From: Triticum aestivum
Taxonomy: Eukaryota > Streptophyta > Magnoliopsida > Poales > Poaceae
Direction: 5' to 3'
Assembly: GCF_018294505.1 (NCBI RefSeq)
Contig: NC_057795.1
Span: forward strand, 233,861,035 to 233,925,034
Length of the DNA stretch: 64,000 nucleotides
Below are positions 10,306-20,820 of the stretch, one piece after another (position 1 is the first letter of the stretch; each line of letters begins with the position of its first letter). The position numbers and the translations under genes are program-made. Below the pieces are notes generated by a model. The model was not told where the DNA came from and ran no database searches. It was given only the letters and a program-made list of their open reading frames with translations.

Positions 10306-10845
10306 ATGGCAGCGATGCGCGTGAGTGGCCAGCAGCTGCGCCAGATGGTCCACGATGCCAGCCTGCGGCATGGCGCCGAGGATCGTCTCCAGACGGTGTT
10401 GGAGACCGGCTGGTGGATGGCCGCCGTCGACTCCAACTACGACTCTCAGTTGGACCAGATGATCGTTGCCACCAGCAACAAGCTCACCATCCTCAAGAAG
10501 CTCACGGACGACATCGTCGTACTCCTTCAGCCCGCGTGCCCGGGCTCCTCATTGCCTGCCACCCTAATCGGCCTCCATGGCCGGAACCTCTTTCAAGCAC
10601 TGTTGGCCCTGCTACTGCCCGTCGACGCCATGAAGAATGTCCACCTGGAGGCTCTTGCTGCGAGGCACCTCTCCCTACAAGAATTCGTCAACCTACACAT
10701 CCACGTGTACGAGAAAATCGTGTACATAGGTATCTACAAGGCCAATGAGGACGCTACGACGTTGGCCTTCCTCAACCGGCTGGAAGCCTTGGATGCCTTT
10801 GCTGAGAAGCACCTCGACCTCGCCACAAAAGCCGCCGCTCCTTAG
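10306..10845 (+). CDS. Uncharacterised single-exon protein, 179 aa
   Basis: The ORF opens at ATG 10306 (MAAMRVSGQQLRQM...) and ends at TAG 10843-10845. The frame is open from 10255 but has no earlier ATG, and the TATA box at 10199 makes 10306 the natural start. The protein looks entirely helical: an amphipathic N-terminal part with a TGWWMAA motif, a helix NKLTILKKLTDDIVVLL, a hydrophobic stretch LFQALLALLLPVDAM, and a C-terminal helical segment rich in Leu and Ala. There is no signal peptide or clear membrane span. Codon use is GC3-rich, typical of grass genes and unlike the surrounding AT-rich DNA, which supports real coding. I do not recognise the family; it may be a grass-specific orphan. 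It is the best host gene candidate in the window. Confidence 0.65.
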   Translation: MAAMRVSGQQLRQMVHDASLRHGAEDRLQTVLETGWWMAAVDSNYDSQLDQMIVATSNKLTILKKLTDDIVVLLQPACPGSSLPATLIGLHGRNLFQALLALLLPVDAMKNVHLEALAARHLSLQEFVNLHIHVYEKIVYIGIYKANEDATTLAFLNRLEALDAFAEKHLDLATKAAAP

Positions 10846-11109
10846 CTGCCGGTCAGTGGCCCGACACACTAAGTTGAGGAGGAGGAGGTCGTACGTTCGT
10901 GGATCCATCTTTCTTCTTGCCTTCTGTAACCACCACTGCGATCGCATCATCATGGCCTTAATTCTTATTGTGTTGTTGCATTCTCGTTCTAGTCAATACC
11001 AACATGCGTGATCCCTTTGTTTAATTATATGCATCACTGTAACTAGTAATCCATCCGTCAATTATAAGTTGTGCTTACCTTTTCCATCAACTTCGTGCAA
11101 CGTGCGGGC

Positions 11110-11205
11110 ATCTTGCTAGAAACACTAGAATATGTCTATATAATCCGTATGTGATAGTCCATGTGAAATCTCAAAAAAGACGAATATTTAGGTACGGAGG
11201 GAGTA
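11110..11205. mobile_element. Right half of a Thalos-like Stowaway MITE
   Basis: AATATGTCTATATAATCCGTAT ... TCAAAAAAGACGAATATTTAGG and then TACGGAGGGAGTA match the right arm of the MITE family at 7797-7909. The left arm is missing. Confidence 0.7.
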
Positions 11206-12090
11206 ATATATTAGGAGTATATCAAAACAATAGTGATATCTTTCAAGTTTGTGAAAAAATACTACTATTCTACTACTTTGGATCTGTCACAATGCACGGG
11301 CACATTGCTAGTAAAAGGAAAAGGCATGCCGCGTTCACGTCGCACCCCCACACGCCCGGGAATCAGGAGTACAACACGGCCCGTCCGGCACGACACATAG
11401 CTTAGGGAAGGCGTGTTGCCTAGCATTTTCACTTTCATGTGGGACCGTTGTTGAGCAAACCGACACCCTGCCCGTCGCCGGGTTGGAAAACAGAAATGAG
11501 GGGAAGATCTAGCTGTAGCACGGAAGCCAAGAAACTTTGTGTCAGACGGGGCTCGTTGATAGAGTAGGAGCATTCCATACTAGTACTACTCCGGCTAGTT
11601 ACCAAGTTTGTACTCCTAATACTATATTACTAGTATTACCACTATACAACTAGTAGGTACGTGCACAACACAACATCGTAGGAACAAAAAATGGGAAGAT
11701 CTTGTTTTGGGTGATTTATCTTCTTTTCAATCAACATAGTATGAATAATATGATGTGGGGGGCACCCATGAAGCTTATGTGGCTTAGTTGCATGGCTACG
11801 GAAGGTTAGAGAAAAATAAATAGATAATGTGTTTAGAGTGCACCCCACTAAATAGATATACTTTGGATCCATTGCAACGGACCGGCACATCTATATCTAT
11901 ACCCCCTATATAGTGTGTGAAAAACTTTGAAAGTTGGTCGTTGGATGAAGCCAATCCGACGATACAAAGATGGCAAATCCAAGCACTACTGGCCATTGGA
12001 TATCATCCACCAGATTCTGCCACATGTATAATCTAGAAGACTCCATGGTTAAACTTAATTCATGACTAACTTTGCCACAACTAAGCTTAG
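11206..12090. other. No gene seen
   Basis: Low-copy-looking DNA with no convincing ORF. AATGCACGGGCACATTGC at about 11290 resembles the GTTGCACGG repeats at 6340 and 7300. It ends where the element A LTR begins; the five bases before that LTR are CTTAG. Confidence 0.35.
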
Positions 12091-13110
12091 TGATGCGGAG
12101 CATCCCACGTTCATCCCCATGTACACTCCGACTACTCTCCAAACCCCAAGAGGACTTATGACGAGACCTCAACTATACGCCATTGGACACAAGGTGAACT
12201 CGCTCCTCTCCGGACCTTCACTTCCCACATGTGAGACTTGGTTACTACCTCATATATATGTGCTATGCATGACCAGGAACAAGGAGGAAGACCAGGGACA
12301 AGACGGCGAGGACACCAAGTACAAGGACCAAGAGAAGAAGCTGCCCGAAGCTACAGCGGCCGGACGTCCGACCAGGACCGGACGTCCGATGACTCCCAGG
12401 CTCCGGACGACCGGCCCCCTCCGGACGACCATGCCAGCGACCATCGAACCGAATCTGTGGACATCCGAAGAACTCCGGACGTCCGGGACCCCGCGAGCCT
12501 CCGGACGACCGGCCCCCTCCGGACATCCGACCGAAGCGCACCCGAGCCGAATCTACGGATGTCCGAAGAGCATCGGACGTCCGGACCTTCCCAAGCCTCC
12601 GGACGACCGGAACCCTCCGGACGTCCGACGCCTGTCTGCGCATAGTGTGTTGGGCCGCAGCCCATGTACCCCTTCACTTACCCCTTCGTGGCCCTAGACT
12701 ATATATACTCCTCCACCTCCTCCTAGTTAGGTTTAGCGTTGATTTAGCTCAAATTAGAGATAGAGCTTCGCTCATCCATCAGATCTCCTCCTCGTGAGAG
12801 ACCGCGGCCTCCTCGGAGAAGATCCTATCGGATTCTAGACCCCCTAGTGGGAAGATCCCCTTGTGGATTCAAGACCTCCTCACGGAGAAGATCGGTTACC
12901 TTTGTATCCTTACCTTTGTTGACTTTGGATCTCGTGTATCTCTTTGTGTTCTTTGATCTAGCACTTGTGTGACCGATTCCTTGTTGGTTGAGTGTTTTCC
13001 CTCGTTCCTCCCCGTGATTTTCTCGTCTTATTCAGCGTGTTCTTCATGAATCCCCGTAGGATCCCCTCCAAACGTGAAAGATCGTCCACCTAGGGTTCCA
13101 CCCTACATCA
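12091..13110 (+). repeat. 5' LTR of element A
   Basis: It starts TGATG and ends CATCA, a 5-bp terminal inverted repeat with the standard TG...CA ends. It matches both LTRs of element B at about 95% by eye. CTATATATACTCC at about 12698 is a TATA-type core promoter downstream of the palindrome array. Confidence 0.92.
12357..12632. repeat. Array of CCGGACGTCCGG-type palindromes in the LTR U3
   Basis: More than ten copies of CGGACGTCCG or the half-variant CCGGACGACCGG occur in under 300 bp, separated by short GC-rich spacers. Each full copy is a 10-12-bp palindrome with an ACGT core, the recognition core of plant bZIP factors, and is dense in CpG. The same array lies in both LTRs of element B. 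Confidence 0.9.
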
Positions 13111-13113
13111 TCT

Positions 13114-13130
13114 TGGTATCATGAGCCACG
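13114..13130 (+). other. Primer-binding site, initiator-Met tRNA type (element A)
   Basis: TGGTATCATGAGCCACG lies 3 bp after the LTR end. The usual plant site complementary to initiator tRNA-Met is TGGTATCAGAGCC; this one has a single extra T. The identical variant is present in element B, so it is a family trait and not local damage. Confidence 0.8.
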
Positions 13131-13782
13131 TTGATCACATTTTTGGAGCCCCTACCCCTCTTTTTCTAGCTTGATTTTATGTGTTCTTGCCTAAATCCGA
13201 AAATCCCCACCAAAAATAGCCCCCAATTTTTTTGTGATTTGTTGGTTTGATGATGTTTTGTTGATTTTGATCCATGGATTTTCTTGGTTTCAAGTGGATC
13301 TAGCATTTCCCCAAGTTTCCCCATCTTTCATCCACGAAATCCCACGAATTTTGACCCCGAAATCTCCATTTTTCGCCCAAAATCGGGCCCCCGAACTCGC
13401 ATTTCGCGTTGACCCCGACCTTTTCCGGACGACTGGAACACCTAACCCGAACCGAAATTACAGATTTCTGACCTTTCCGGACGTCCGACGCCCCGGACAT
13501 CCGACCTTTCCGGACGTCCGTAACCTGTAGATTCCCACTTCGGCTGATTTTTGTTTTGTCCATAACTAATTCATCCGAACACCAATTTTGACGTTCTTTA
13601 GCTCGTTTTGAAGCTATTGACATCCCCCATCCCACAAAAATACCACCATCAAATTTTCGAAAATTTGGCAAGTTTGCCTAGGCCTTCCACCATATCATCT
13701 GCATAGCCACCAACGACTTCCGCAACCTAACCCATTTTATTCCCCATAGCATTAGTGGTTGCTTGAGTAGTGATTCGAGTCT

Positions 13783-14113
13783 CCTAAGGTGTTTCGGCTA
13801 CTTAGGGATGATTGCTTCTTCATCAACCACCACCATCATTTTCGCATAGGCTTGCCCACCATACACTTCCGCCACCCCCAACTTAACCCAATAGTTGTTT
13901 GAGCTTGTTTGAGTTGTGGCTTGTGTTTCCTAAGGTGTTTCGGCTACTTAGGGACGGCAACTTCAACTCCGACACGTGTATAGCTCGTCATTCCACTTCC
14001 GCATTGCCTAGTGCAAAACCACCACCGCTTTCCGCTACCACCATTTGACATTTGTCATTTGAGATTCTGAGTTCGCGGTTTTTCCGTTTCCTAAGGTGTT
14101 TCGGCTACTTAGG
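13783..14113 (+). repeat. Three copies of a 24-nt hairpin motif in the leader of A
   Basis: CCTAAG-GTGTTTCGGCTA-CTTAGG occurs at 13783-13806, 13929-13952 and 14090-14113, identical in all three. The arms CCTAAG/CTTAGG pair around a constant 12-nt loop. The surrounding sequence is not conserved between copies. Element B has the same three at matching places. Confidence 0.9.
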
Positions 14114-15232
14114 GACGAGACTCCATCATCTTGGTATCTACATCAAGAACACCGCCACTCATCATCGCAAAGGACGGTAACCTCGACGACACCATTGTAT
14201 ATTCCCCTTGCCATTGCATTGTTAACCCCTAGCCCATTTTGTGTTACTTGCCTATCGAGACTAGCCATTTGAGTATTGCCGGCAACGTTACTTGTGCACA
14301 TTAGTGATCTACACCATCCATTGCATACATACCATATCATCTTGGTATCATATCATCCATTGTGTATCAAGTTTGTTCCCGCATATACACAATTGCTATC
14401 TTGGTTTGTGCATTGTGCAAAAGTGGTCATAGAAAAAAAAAGAGAAATAAAGCTTTTAAGCAAAAGAGAAAGAGCAAAGAAGCTTGTAAGCCAGTGCCAT
14501 AGCATCATACCACATTGCATATAAGATTGTCATACCCGATCATCTTGGATCATCTTGAGAGAAACACCGGGAACCATACGTACATAGCATACTTGGGATA
14601 GAAAGTTTATCCATTTTGCATCTTATAGGTCATGCACAAGTGTCGTATCCGCCTATAGAGCAATCGTGCTAGCGTCTTTCTTGAGTTGTGCAACACGAGC
14701 ATTTTCCGTGGGTTCCACATTTTGTGCTCATTCCTTGGTTGCACGACCCCATTTATCTATCCGAGTGTGTGTTTCCGTGTGCCATTCTTTGCTATTGGTC
14801 CATTTGTTTCACTTGCGAATTTGTGAATCTCTTTCAACATTATGGACTCTTGCTAACATTTTGCATTAATTTTTTGTGCCACTATCCTCACCGAGCTCCA
14901 CTATAAGCTTTACTTGTGTAGGTGTGAGAACCGACAAGGATTGGTACCAATAGTGCTATTTCATTGTCCGCATTTGAGTGAACTTGATTCATTGTCAACA
15001 TCGGTCAAGGTACATTGGTATAAGTTCTTCTCTTTCTCCCACTCATATTTGCTCGAGTCTTGTGATTGATAGGCAAGGCATTTCCTCTCCGGTCTACTAC
15101 AACAACGACGGCGTGAACAACTACATCAGCAAAGCGTCTATCTTCGATCTACAACGACAAGTGCAAGGCGCACAATCAAGACTGCGATAGCGCATTGAGA
15201 ACATCTCCATCGACATTCGTCACTCTGAAGAA

Positions 15233-17116
15233 ATGAGAAGGGACTACATCGACAAGAAGCTCGCCACACATAAAGAGGAGCAAGACGCAAGGATGGAGGA
15301 GATTCGGACCATGCTCAAGTCTACTTCCCCTTCATCATCTTCAAGGCGGCGACATTCAAGCCACAAGTCTTCGGAGCGCAAACAAGATGCAAGCGCAAGT
15401 CGTCCAAGTCAACATCTACATGGTGACCACCATCATGTTCGTGATCAACATCGTCATGAAGGGCAAGTCACCTCCAAGAAACATGTGCACGACGACAATG
15501 AACGCCTACGAGCTCAAGCACGACAACGACGTCATCATCATGAAGATGCTCCACAAGTGCAAATGCACAAGTCCCAACAAGCCCTACATCACCCCAAGTC
15601 GATGCTTCATGAGCACAAAAGAAGACCGCGAGATGACCACCACCAAGACGGTGCTACAGCTACATCAACCACTTCGGCATCTTCGCCAAGTGTTCTCAAG
15701 GCATCTTCGCCTTTGGACGTACGGCATCTTCGCCTACTTCCCATGAGTTCGCCTACATCGACATCCTCAACAACAAGGCGACTACCTACGAGCGAGGGCG
15801 ACACTTCCATCTTCGGAAGCCCCTCAAGGAAGATGGCCGAGCATGGGAAATTCCCTTCAGTCATGGAGACGACCTACGAGGTGCCACATCATATGGGCCT
15901 CCCACACCAAGACGGTGACAAGACGGTCGATCAAAGGCTATCCCCTTCGACCACGGCGATAGGAGTTGAGCATGGAGACATTTGCACCTACATCTCTCTG
16001 ACACCCACATATATTGAGATGCCCCAAGTGCCATGTGAGGAGAGCCACCACCACATGAGTGACATGAGTGACTCCATCATACATGACATTGAGAGCATTT
16101 CCTATGAGAGGATGAGTGTGACCACCACTAGCCCCACACATGAGAGCGTGCCACACATCCTATGTGAGGTTGAGCGCCATTTGAGTGACTCCACCAACCA
16201 TATGAGTGAGAGCATCCTTGAGGGAGTGTGTGAGCCACAACACTTAGAGAGTGAGGTAGTTGACACGACGTGTGAGGCCACTATGATTTCTAACGACTTA
16301 ACCTCTACTCCTAGTGTGTTTTCTTCTTTGGTGCTAGGTCTCCTACATGACGACATGCCTACCCTCGACGAGTCCATCCCTCCAATGGGAAAACCGACGG
16401 CCATGGTGGACGACGATGCACACCTCACATGGTTCCATCAACATGAAGATGACAACGAGACGACCTTCAACACCTCACCTACAACACATGAGCGACGCTC
16501 CAAAGGTAACATAGGTGATGGTGCTTCTCTTGTCCCACTAGTGGACTCTCTTGACATAGATTGCTCCCATGATGTTGACCCACCTATTACCATGCTTCAT
16601 GCTAGTGAGACTTCTTCATGCCTTGACTTACCTATTTATGATGAATATGATGATGAGCATGTTGAGTTGACTAGTTGTGATGCTATGCTTCATAGGATAT
16701 CATGTGAAAATTCTATTGGTCATTTCATGTTTGACAATCCTTTGAACTTGTCATATGCTATGAGTGAGATCTCCCATATTGCCTCATTTCAATCTCAACA
16801 TAGTAACTATGCATGCCCCATTAAAATCAATCCCATTTGCACTTATGGCATAAATGACGAGATGATGGTCATTGGCTTTTGTTTTTCATGTGATGATATT
16901 GCCATGCTTCCTTTACATGATTTCCGCAATTCATCTACTATGTCATGCCATGATCACATTGTTCCAAATATGCATTGTATTGGATGTTGTCAATATTCTC
17001 CACGTGATGTTTGTACTCTTGCTCATGAGGAGACCCCCATAGTTTCCTCATACATATTAGGAGATCTCGGCAAGTTCTACATCTTCAAGCCAGCTGAATA
17101 TCAGTTGAATATTTGA
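15233..17116 (+). CDS. Long ORF of element A, unknown protein (627 codons, 3' end chimeric)
   Basis: Starts at ATG 15233 (MRRDYIDKKLATHKEEQ). Residues 1-40 are helical and charged. Residues 40-150 are a basic His/Ser/Arg-rich stretch (SSSSRRRHSSHKSSERK, HLHGDHHHVRDQHRHEG), plausibly nucleic-acid binding and reminiscent of a gag. The rest is acidic with many His, Met, Cys, Ser and Thr. The last 17 or so codons, beyond 17067, come from the fused gypsy element. There is no CCHC knuckle, DTG protease or YMDD motif. Upstream, 14978-15190 is open in the same family (MNLIHCQHRSRYIG...) and may be the original start; a TAG at 15188 now separates the two parts. B carries the same ORF with frameshifts. 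Function unknown. Confidence 0.6.
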   Translation: MRRDYIDKKLATHKEEQDARMEEIRTMLKSTSPSSSSRRRHSSHKSSERKQDASASRPSQHLHGDHHHVRDQHRHEGQVTSKKHVHDDNERLRAQARQRRHHHEDAPQVQMHKSQQALHHPKSMLHEHKRRPRDDHHQDGATATSTTSASSPSVLKASSPLDVRHLRLLPMSSPTSTSSTTRRLPTSEGDTSIFGSPSRKMAEHGKFPSVMETTYEVPHHMGLPHQDGDKTVDQRLSPSTTAIGVEHGDICTYISLTPTYIEMPQVPCEESHHHMSDMSDSIIHDIESISYERMSVTTTSPTHESVPHILCEVERHLSDSTNHMSESILEGVCEPQHLESEVVDTTCEATMISNDLTSTPSVFSSLVLGLLHDDMPTLDESIPPMGKPTAMVDDDAHLTWFHQHEDDNETTFNTSPTTHERRSKGNIGDGASLVPLVDSLDIDCSHDVDPPITMLHASETSSCLDLPIYDEYDDEHVELTSCDAMLHRISCENSIGHFMFDNPLNLSYAMSEISHIASFQSQHSNYACPIKINPICTYGINDEMMVIGFCFSCDDIAMLPLHDFRNSSTMSCHDHIVPNMHCIGCCQYSPRDVCTLAHEETPIVSSYILGDLGKFYIFKPAEYQLNI

Positions 17117-17984
17117 AGGCCAATATTTTTATCAAGTCAGAGCATTGAAGGCCGAGTTAAATGGATTCTTTATTTACAATATTTCTTCTACAAGCAAATT
17201 GATTATGAAGCTGGTCTACTCACCCGGATTTTCTAGAAGGAAGAAATGACAAGGATTTAAGGATGATCAAGTGCCAGTTTATAACAATCTTTAACCCGGA
17301 GCACAAGCCGCCAAGTTTGTTCTTGTGTTTATGTTGCAGATCAAGTTTAACATGGATAAATCCAAATTAAACTGGGGGCTAATGTCAGGGATATACCCCG
17401 CGACGTAACCCGGCCGGAAGTATAACCCGGTCGGACTGGACGACTCATTAAGTAACCCGCCCGAGCTTGGCGACTCATGGGAGACCCGGCGAGCGGGTCA
17501 GAGGAACGACAAGACCTGGTGGCCCAGAAGGCGGTTTATGGAAGGCCGGTTCATGTTATGGTGGGCTGGTTTATGAGGAAAACACAAGGAATATTGTCCT
17601 ACAAAGGAAGCAAGACTAGGACTCCACTTGTAATAGAGCAATCCTAATCCAATTAGGACTAGTCATGTAAACCGCCCCTTCAACATATATAAGGAGGGGC
17701 AGGGCACCACAAGAGGGACAAGAAAAAAGAAACAATATCTAAGGCTAGACATAACTGCGAGAGCTGGTTTACGGCGACTCCCTCATGATCATAATGAGAC
17801 CTAGCCACAAACATCATATAGGGTTTTTACCGGATGATGTTTCCTGGGGCCCGAAGCTGTCTAAACTCTTGTCTTGTGTTGCATCTCTCGATCCCACTCA
17901 ACCCCTCTCAAGCTACCACATAGATGTGCTGGCCTCACGACTAAGTCCTCACACTAGGACATCTGCCGTGACAATTCCACGACA
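17068..17984 (+). mobile_element. 3' end and LTR of a Ty3/gypsy-like element
   Basis: 17068-17382 is non-coding 3' sequence ending in a purine-rich tract ACTGGGGGCTAA. An LTR then starts TGTCAGGGATATACCCCGC at 17383 and probably ends ...CCACGACA at 17984. TGTC/GACA forms the terminal inverted repeat. A TATA-like CATATATAAGGAGG lies at about 17685. Pol and the 5' LTR are missing; the left side joins element A abruptly. The family could not be named. Confidence 0.7.
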
Positions 17985-19580
17985 GTCATCAAAAACATAT
18001 AACTCATAATACAAATTGTCATCAAACGTTAAGCGTGCGGACCCTACGGGTTCAAGAACTATCTAGACATGACCGAGACACATCTCCGGTCAATAACCAA
18101 TAGCAGAACCTTGATGCTCATATTGGCTCCTACATATTCAATGAAGATCTTTATCGGTCAAACCGCATAACAACATATGTTGTTCCCTTTGTCATCGGTA
18201 TGTTACTTGCCCGAGATTCGATCGTCGGTATCATCATACCTAGTTCAATCTCGTTACCAGCAAGTCTCTTTACTCCTTCCGTAATGCTTCATCCCGCAAC
18301 TAATTCATTAGTCACATTGTTTGCAAGGCTTATAGTGATGAGCATTAACGAGAGGGCCCAGATATACCTTCCCGGTACACGGAGTGACAAATCCTAATCT
18401 CGATCTATGCCAACCCAACAAATACCTTCAGAGACACTTGTAGATCATCTTTATAATCACCCATTTATGTTGTGACGTTTGATAGCACACAAGGTGTTCC
18501 TCCGGTATTCGGGAGTTGGATAATCTCATAGTCTGAGGAACACGTATAAGTCATGAAGAAAGCAGTAGCAATGAAAGTGTAACGATCATAATGCTAAGCC
18601 ACCGGATGGGTCATGTCCATCACATCATTCTCCTAATGATGTGATCTCGTTCATCAAATGACAACACATGTCTATGGTTAGGAAACATAACCATCTTTGA
18701 TTAACGATCTAGTCTAGTAGAGGAATACTAGTGACACTTTGTTTTGTCTATGTATTCACACATGTACTAAGTTTCCGGTTGATACAATTCTAGCATGAAT
18801 AATAAACATTTCTCATGAAATAAGGAAATAAATAATAACTTCATTATTGCCTCTAGGGCATATTTCCTTTAGTCTCCCACCTGCACTAGAGTCAATAATC
18901 TAGATTACAAAGTAATGATTCTAACACCCATGGAGTTTTGGTGCTGGTCATGCTTTGCTCGTGGAAGAGGCTTAGTCAACGGGTCTGCAACATTTAGATC
19001 CGTATGTATCTTGAAAATATCTATGTCTCCCTCCGACACTTGATGACAGATGGAACTGAAGTGTCTCTTGATGTGCTTGGTTCTCTTGTGAAATCGGGAT
19101 CCTTTGCCAAGGCAATTGCACCAGTATTGTCACAAAAGATTTTCATTGGACCCGATACACTAGGTATGACACCTAGATCGGATATGAACTCCTTCATCCA
19201 GACTCCTTCATTTGCTGCTTCCGAAGAAGCTATATACTCGGCTTCACACGTAGATCCCACCACGACGCTTTGCTTGCAACTACATCAAATGACAGCTCCA
19301 CCATTCAATAAAAACATGTATCCGGATTGTGACTTAGAGTCATCCGGATCAGTGTCAAAGCTTGCATCGACGTAACTGTTTACGATGAGCTCTTTGTCAC
19401 CTCCATAAACGAGAAGCATATCCTTAGTCCTTTTAGGTATTTCAGGATGTTCTTGACTGCTGTCCAGTGCTCCACTCGGGGATTACTTTGGTACCTCCCT
19501 GCTATGCTTATAGCAAGGCACACATCAGGTGTGGTACACAACATTGCATACATGATAGAACCTATGGCTGAAGCTTGATA
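17985..19580 (-). mobile_element. Angela/BARE-like copia fragment (3' LTR plus end of pol)
   Basis: On the minus strand, TGCAGGTGGGAGACT (polypurine tract) is followed at about 18871 by GGAAATATGCCCTAGAGGCA, the well-known start of Angela/BARE/WIS LTRs, with the first bases altered (TAAA instead of TGTT). The LTR is cut at 17985 where the gypsy LTR abuts, leaving about 0.9 kb. To the right is the C-terminal RNase H region of pol. The rest of the element is absent. Confidence 0.88.
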
Positions 19581-19592
19581 CCAAGTTGTCAA
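19021..19592 (-). pseudogene. Copia pol fragment, RNase H domain
   Basis: Minus-strand frames contain YQASAIGSIMYAMLCTTPDV, SISGRY-type SIAGRYQSNPRVEHWTAVK, then SGSTCEAEYIASSEA and IFCDNTGAIALAKDP, in the order of the Ty1/copia RNase H end of BARE/Angela polyproteins. The two blocks lie in different frames with a gap near 19264-19380, so the frame is broken. The homology stops at about 19580. Non-functional remnant. Confidence 0.85.
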
Positions 19593-20506
19593 TTTAGAAA
19601 GCTTGATACTTAGAGAAACAAGGTGTACAAATCATTTCCGTGTCGCTTTGCAAGTTTTCATCCATTGTGTGAGAAACAGGGAGAAGTTTCAAACATTTTG
19701 GCTGCAACATGCGGCCACTAGCGTAGGCCTAGTTGGTATTTTAAATACCGGGAATACAGATGGAATCCAGACTTCATCAAAATCGGTGTGTGCACGTGGC
19801 ATGCTCTCACGACCCCGGGGATTTTTTTTGGTAAAGTTTGGCACAGGTTTTGATGATTGCTCCTTATCCAAACCGGAGCATCTCACATGAAGGACCATGG
19901 TTTCCAAAAGGAAACGTGTCAATTCAAACTCCAGTGCTTGGTGACTTCATCGTTTGGCTTCAAAAAAAATTCCATGGTACGCATTCACCATTATACCACG
20001 GGTTTGATTTTCTAACACATATCAGGTATTGTTTCCTATATTTAAGTCATCTTTTGAATTTAACGTGCAATTTGTGGATATTAATAAAATCACAACTAGA
20101 ACTACATGTGCTGTCGAAAGGGATGAGGATCGTCATTCGATCAAGGAGAATCCAACGGTGCAGACGTACGATCCGTGGGGTTTGGGTTCTGGCCAATCAG
20201 AACGCACCACTCAGATCACACGCGTGGTAGAGGGGGGCATCGACCACGGTTTAGTGGACACACGGCTTTCGTGAGTGAACCGTGTGCTATTTGAAAACAT
20301 TTGCATTAACTAACAACATATTTTTGTTTGAATGAAAACATGAGTTCATCGTTTCACCTCCAAATTTTTTACATGGTAAGTAATCACGACTGTACCCTAT
20401 GGTTCGATTTTCTGGTACATTTTACCAGGCAACAGGCCTGACTAGCAATCTCAAACTCTGAATATGCAAAGAGATCTCATTTAATTTATATATATATAGA
20501 TATATA
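19581..20506. other. Unclassified DNA with two diverged direct repeats
   Basis: No gene recognised. About 75 bp at 19944-20020 (around ACCACGGGTTTGATTTTCT) recurs at 20344-20420 (around CCCTATGGTTCGATTTTCT) with perhaps three quarters identity. An AT microsatellite at 20484-20506 borders the next element. It may be a remnant of a DNA transposon. Confidence 0.4.
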
Positions 20507-20655
20507 GGGTGAGTCTATTTTAATAACACCCCTTAAGAGTCTTATTCTGCACATCAATTTCTTATTCTGCTAACACCACCACTCGCCCCCGCACCCACGA
20601 TTCCTTCAGACCAACCCCCACCTGCCTCCTCCTCCGGCACACCCCACCTCCGTTT

Positions 20656-20820
20656 GCCACGATTCCCCTCCCGCGATCCACCTTCTTCCCCCGCTGGCGC
20701 CGCCCTCCCCCAATGCACCTTCTTCACCCGCCAGCGCCGCCCTCCCACAATCCACCTACTTCTACCGTCGGCGCCGCTCCACCCGTATCCGACTTCTTCC
20801 CTCGCTGGCGCCGCAGTTGG
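20656..20820. repeat. GC-rich 37-bp tandem repeat
   Basis: The core GCTGGCGCCGCC or close variants occurs at 20693, 20730, 20767 and 20804, exactly 37 bp apart, with CTTCTTC-type spacers. Confidence 0.85.

Larger units (their letters stand above)
12091..17067 (+). mobile_element. LTR retrotransposon A, 5' portion, new-looking family with unknown ORF
   Basis: A 1,020-bp LTR (TGATGCGGAG ... CCTACATCA) is followed by a primer-binding site, a 2.1-kb leader and a 1.8-kb ORF. All of this is collinear with the reverse complement of element B from 32524 down to 27411. At 17067 homology with B stops inside the ORF (after GGAGATCT) and the sequence becomes the 3' part of an unrelated gypsy element. 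A therefore lacks its 3' half, polypurine tract and 3' LTR. The insertion cannot be dated from LTR pairs, but its ORF is more intact than B's. Confidence 0.9.

Noticed and set aside
12062..12697. ORFs of 100-211 codons with PDVRR/GRPE repeats in the LTRs of A and B, on both strands
   Set aside because: They are translations of the CGGACGTCCG palindrome arrays inside LTRs; the repeated peptide appears in all frames and is a by-product of the DNA repeat.
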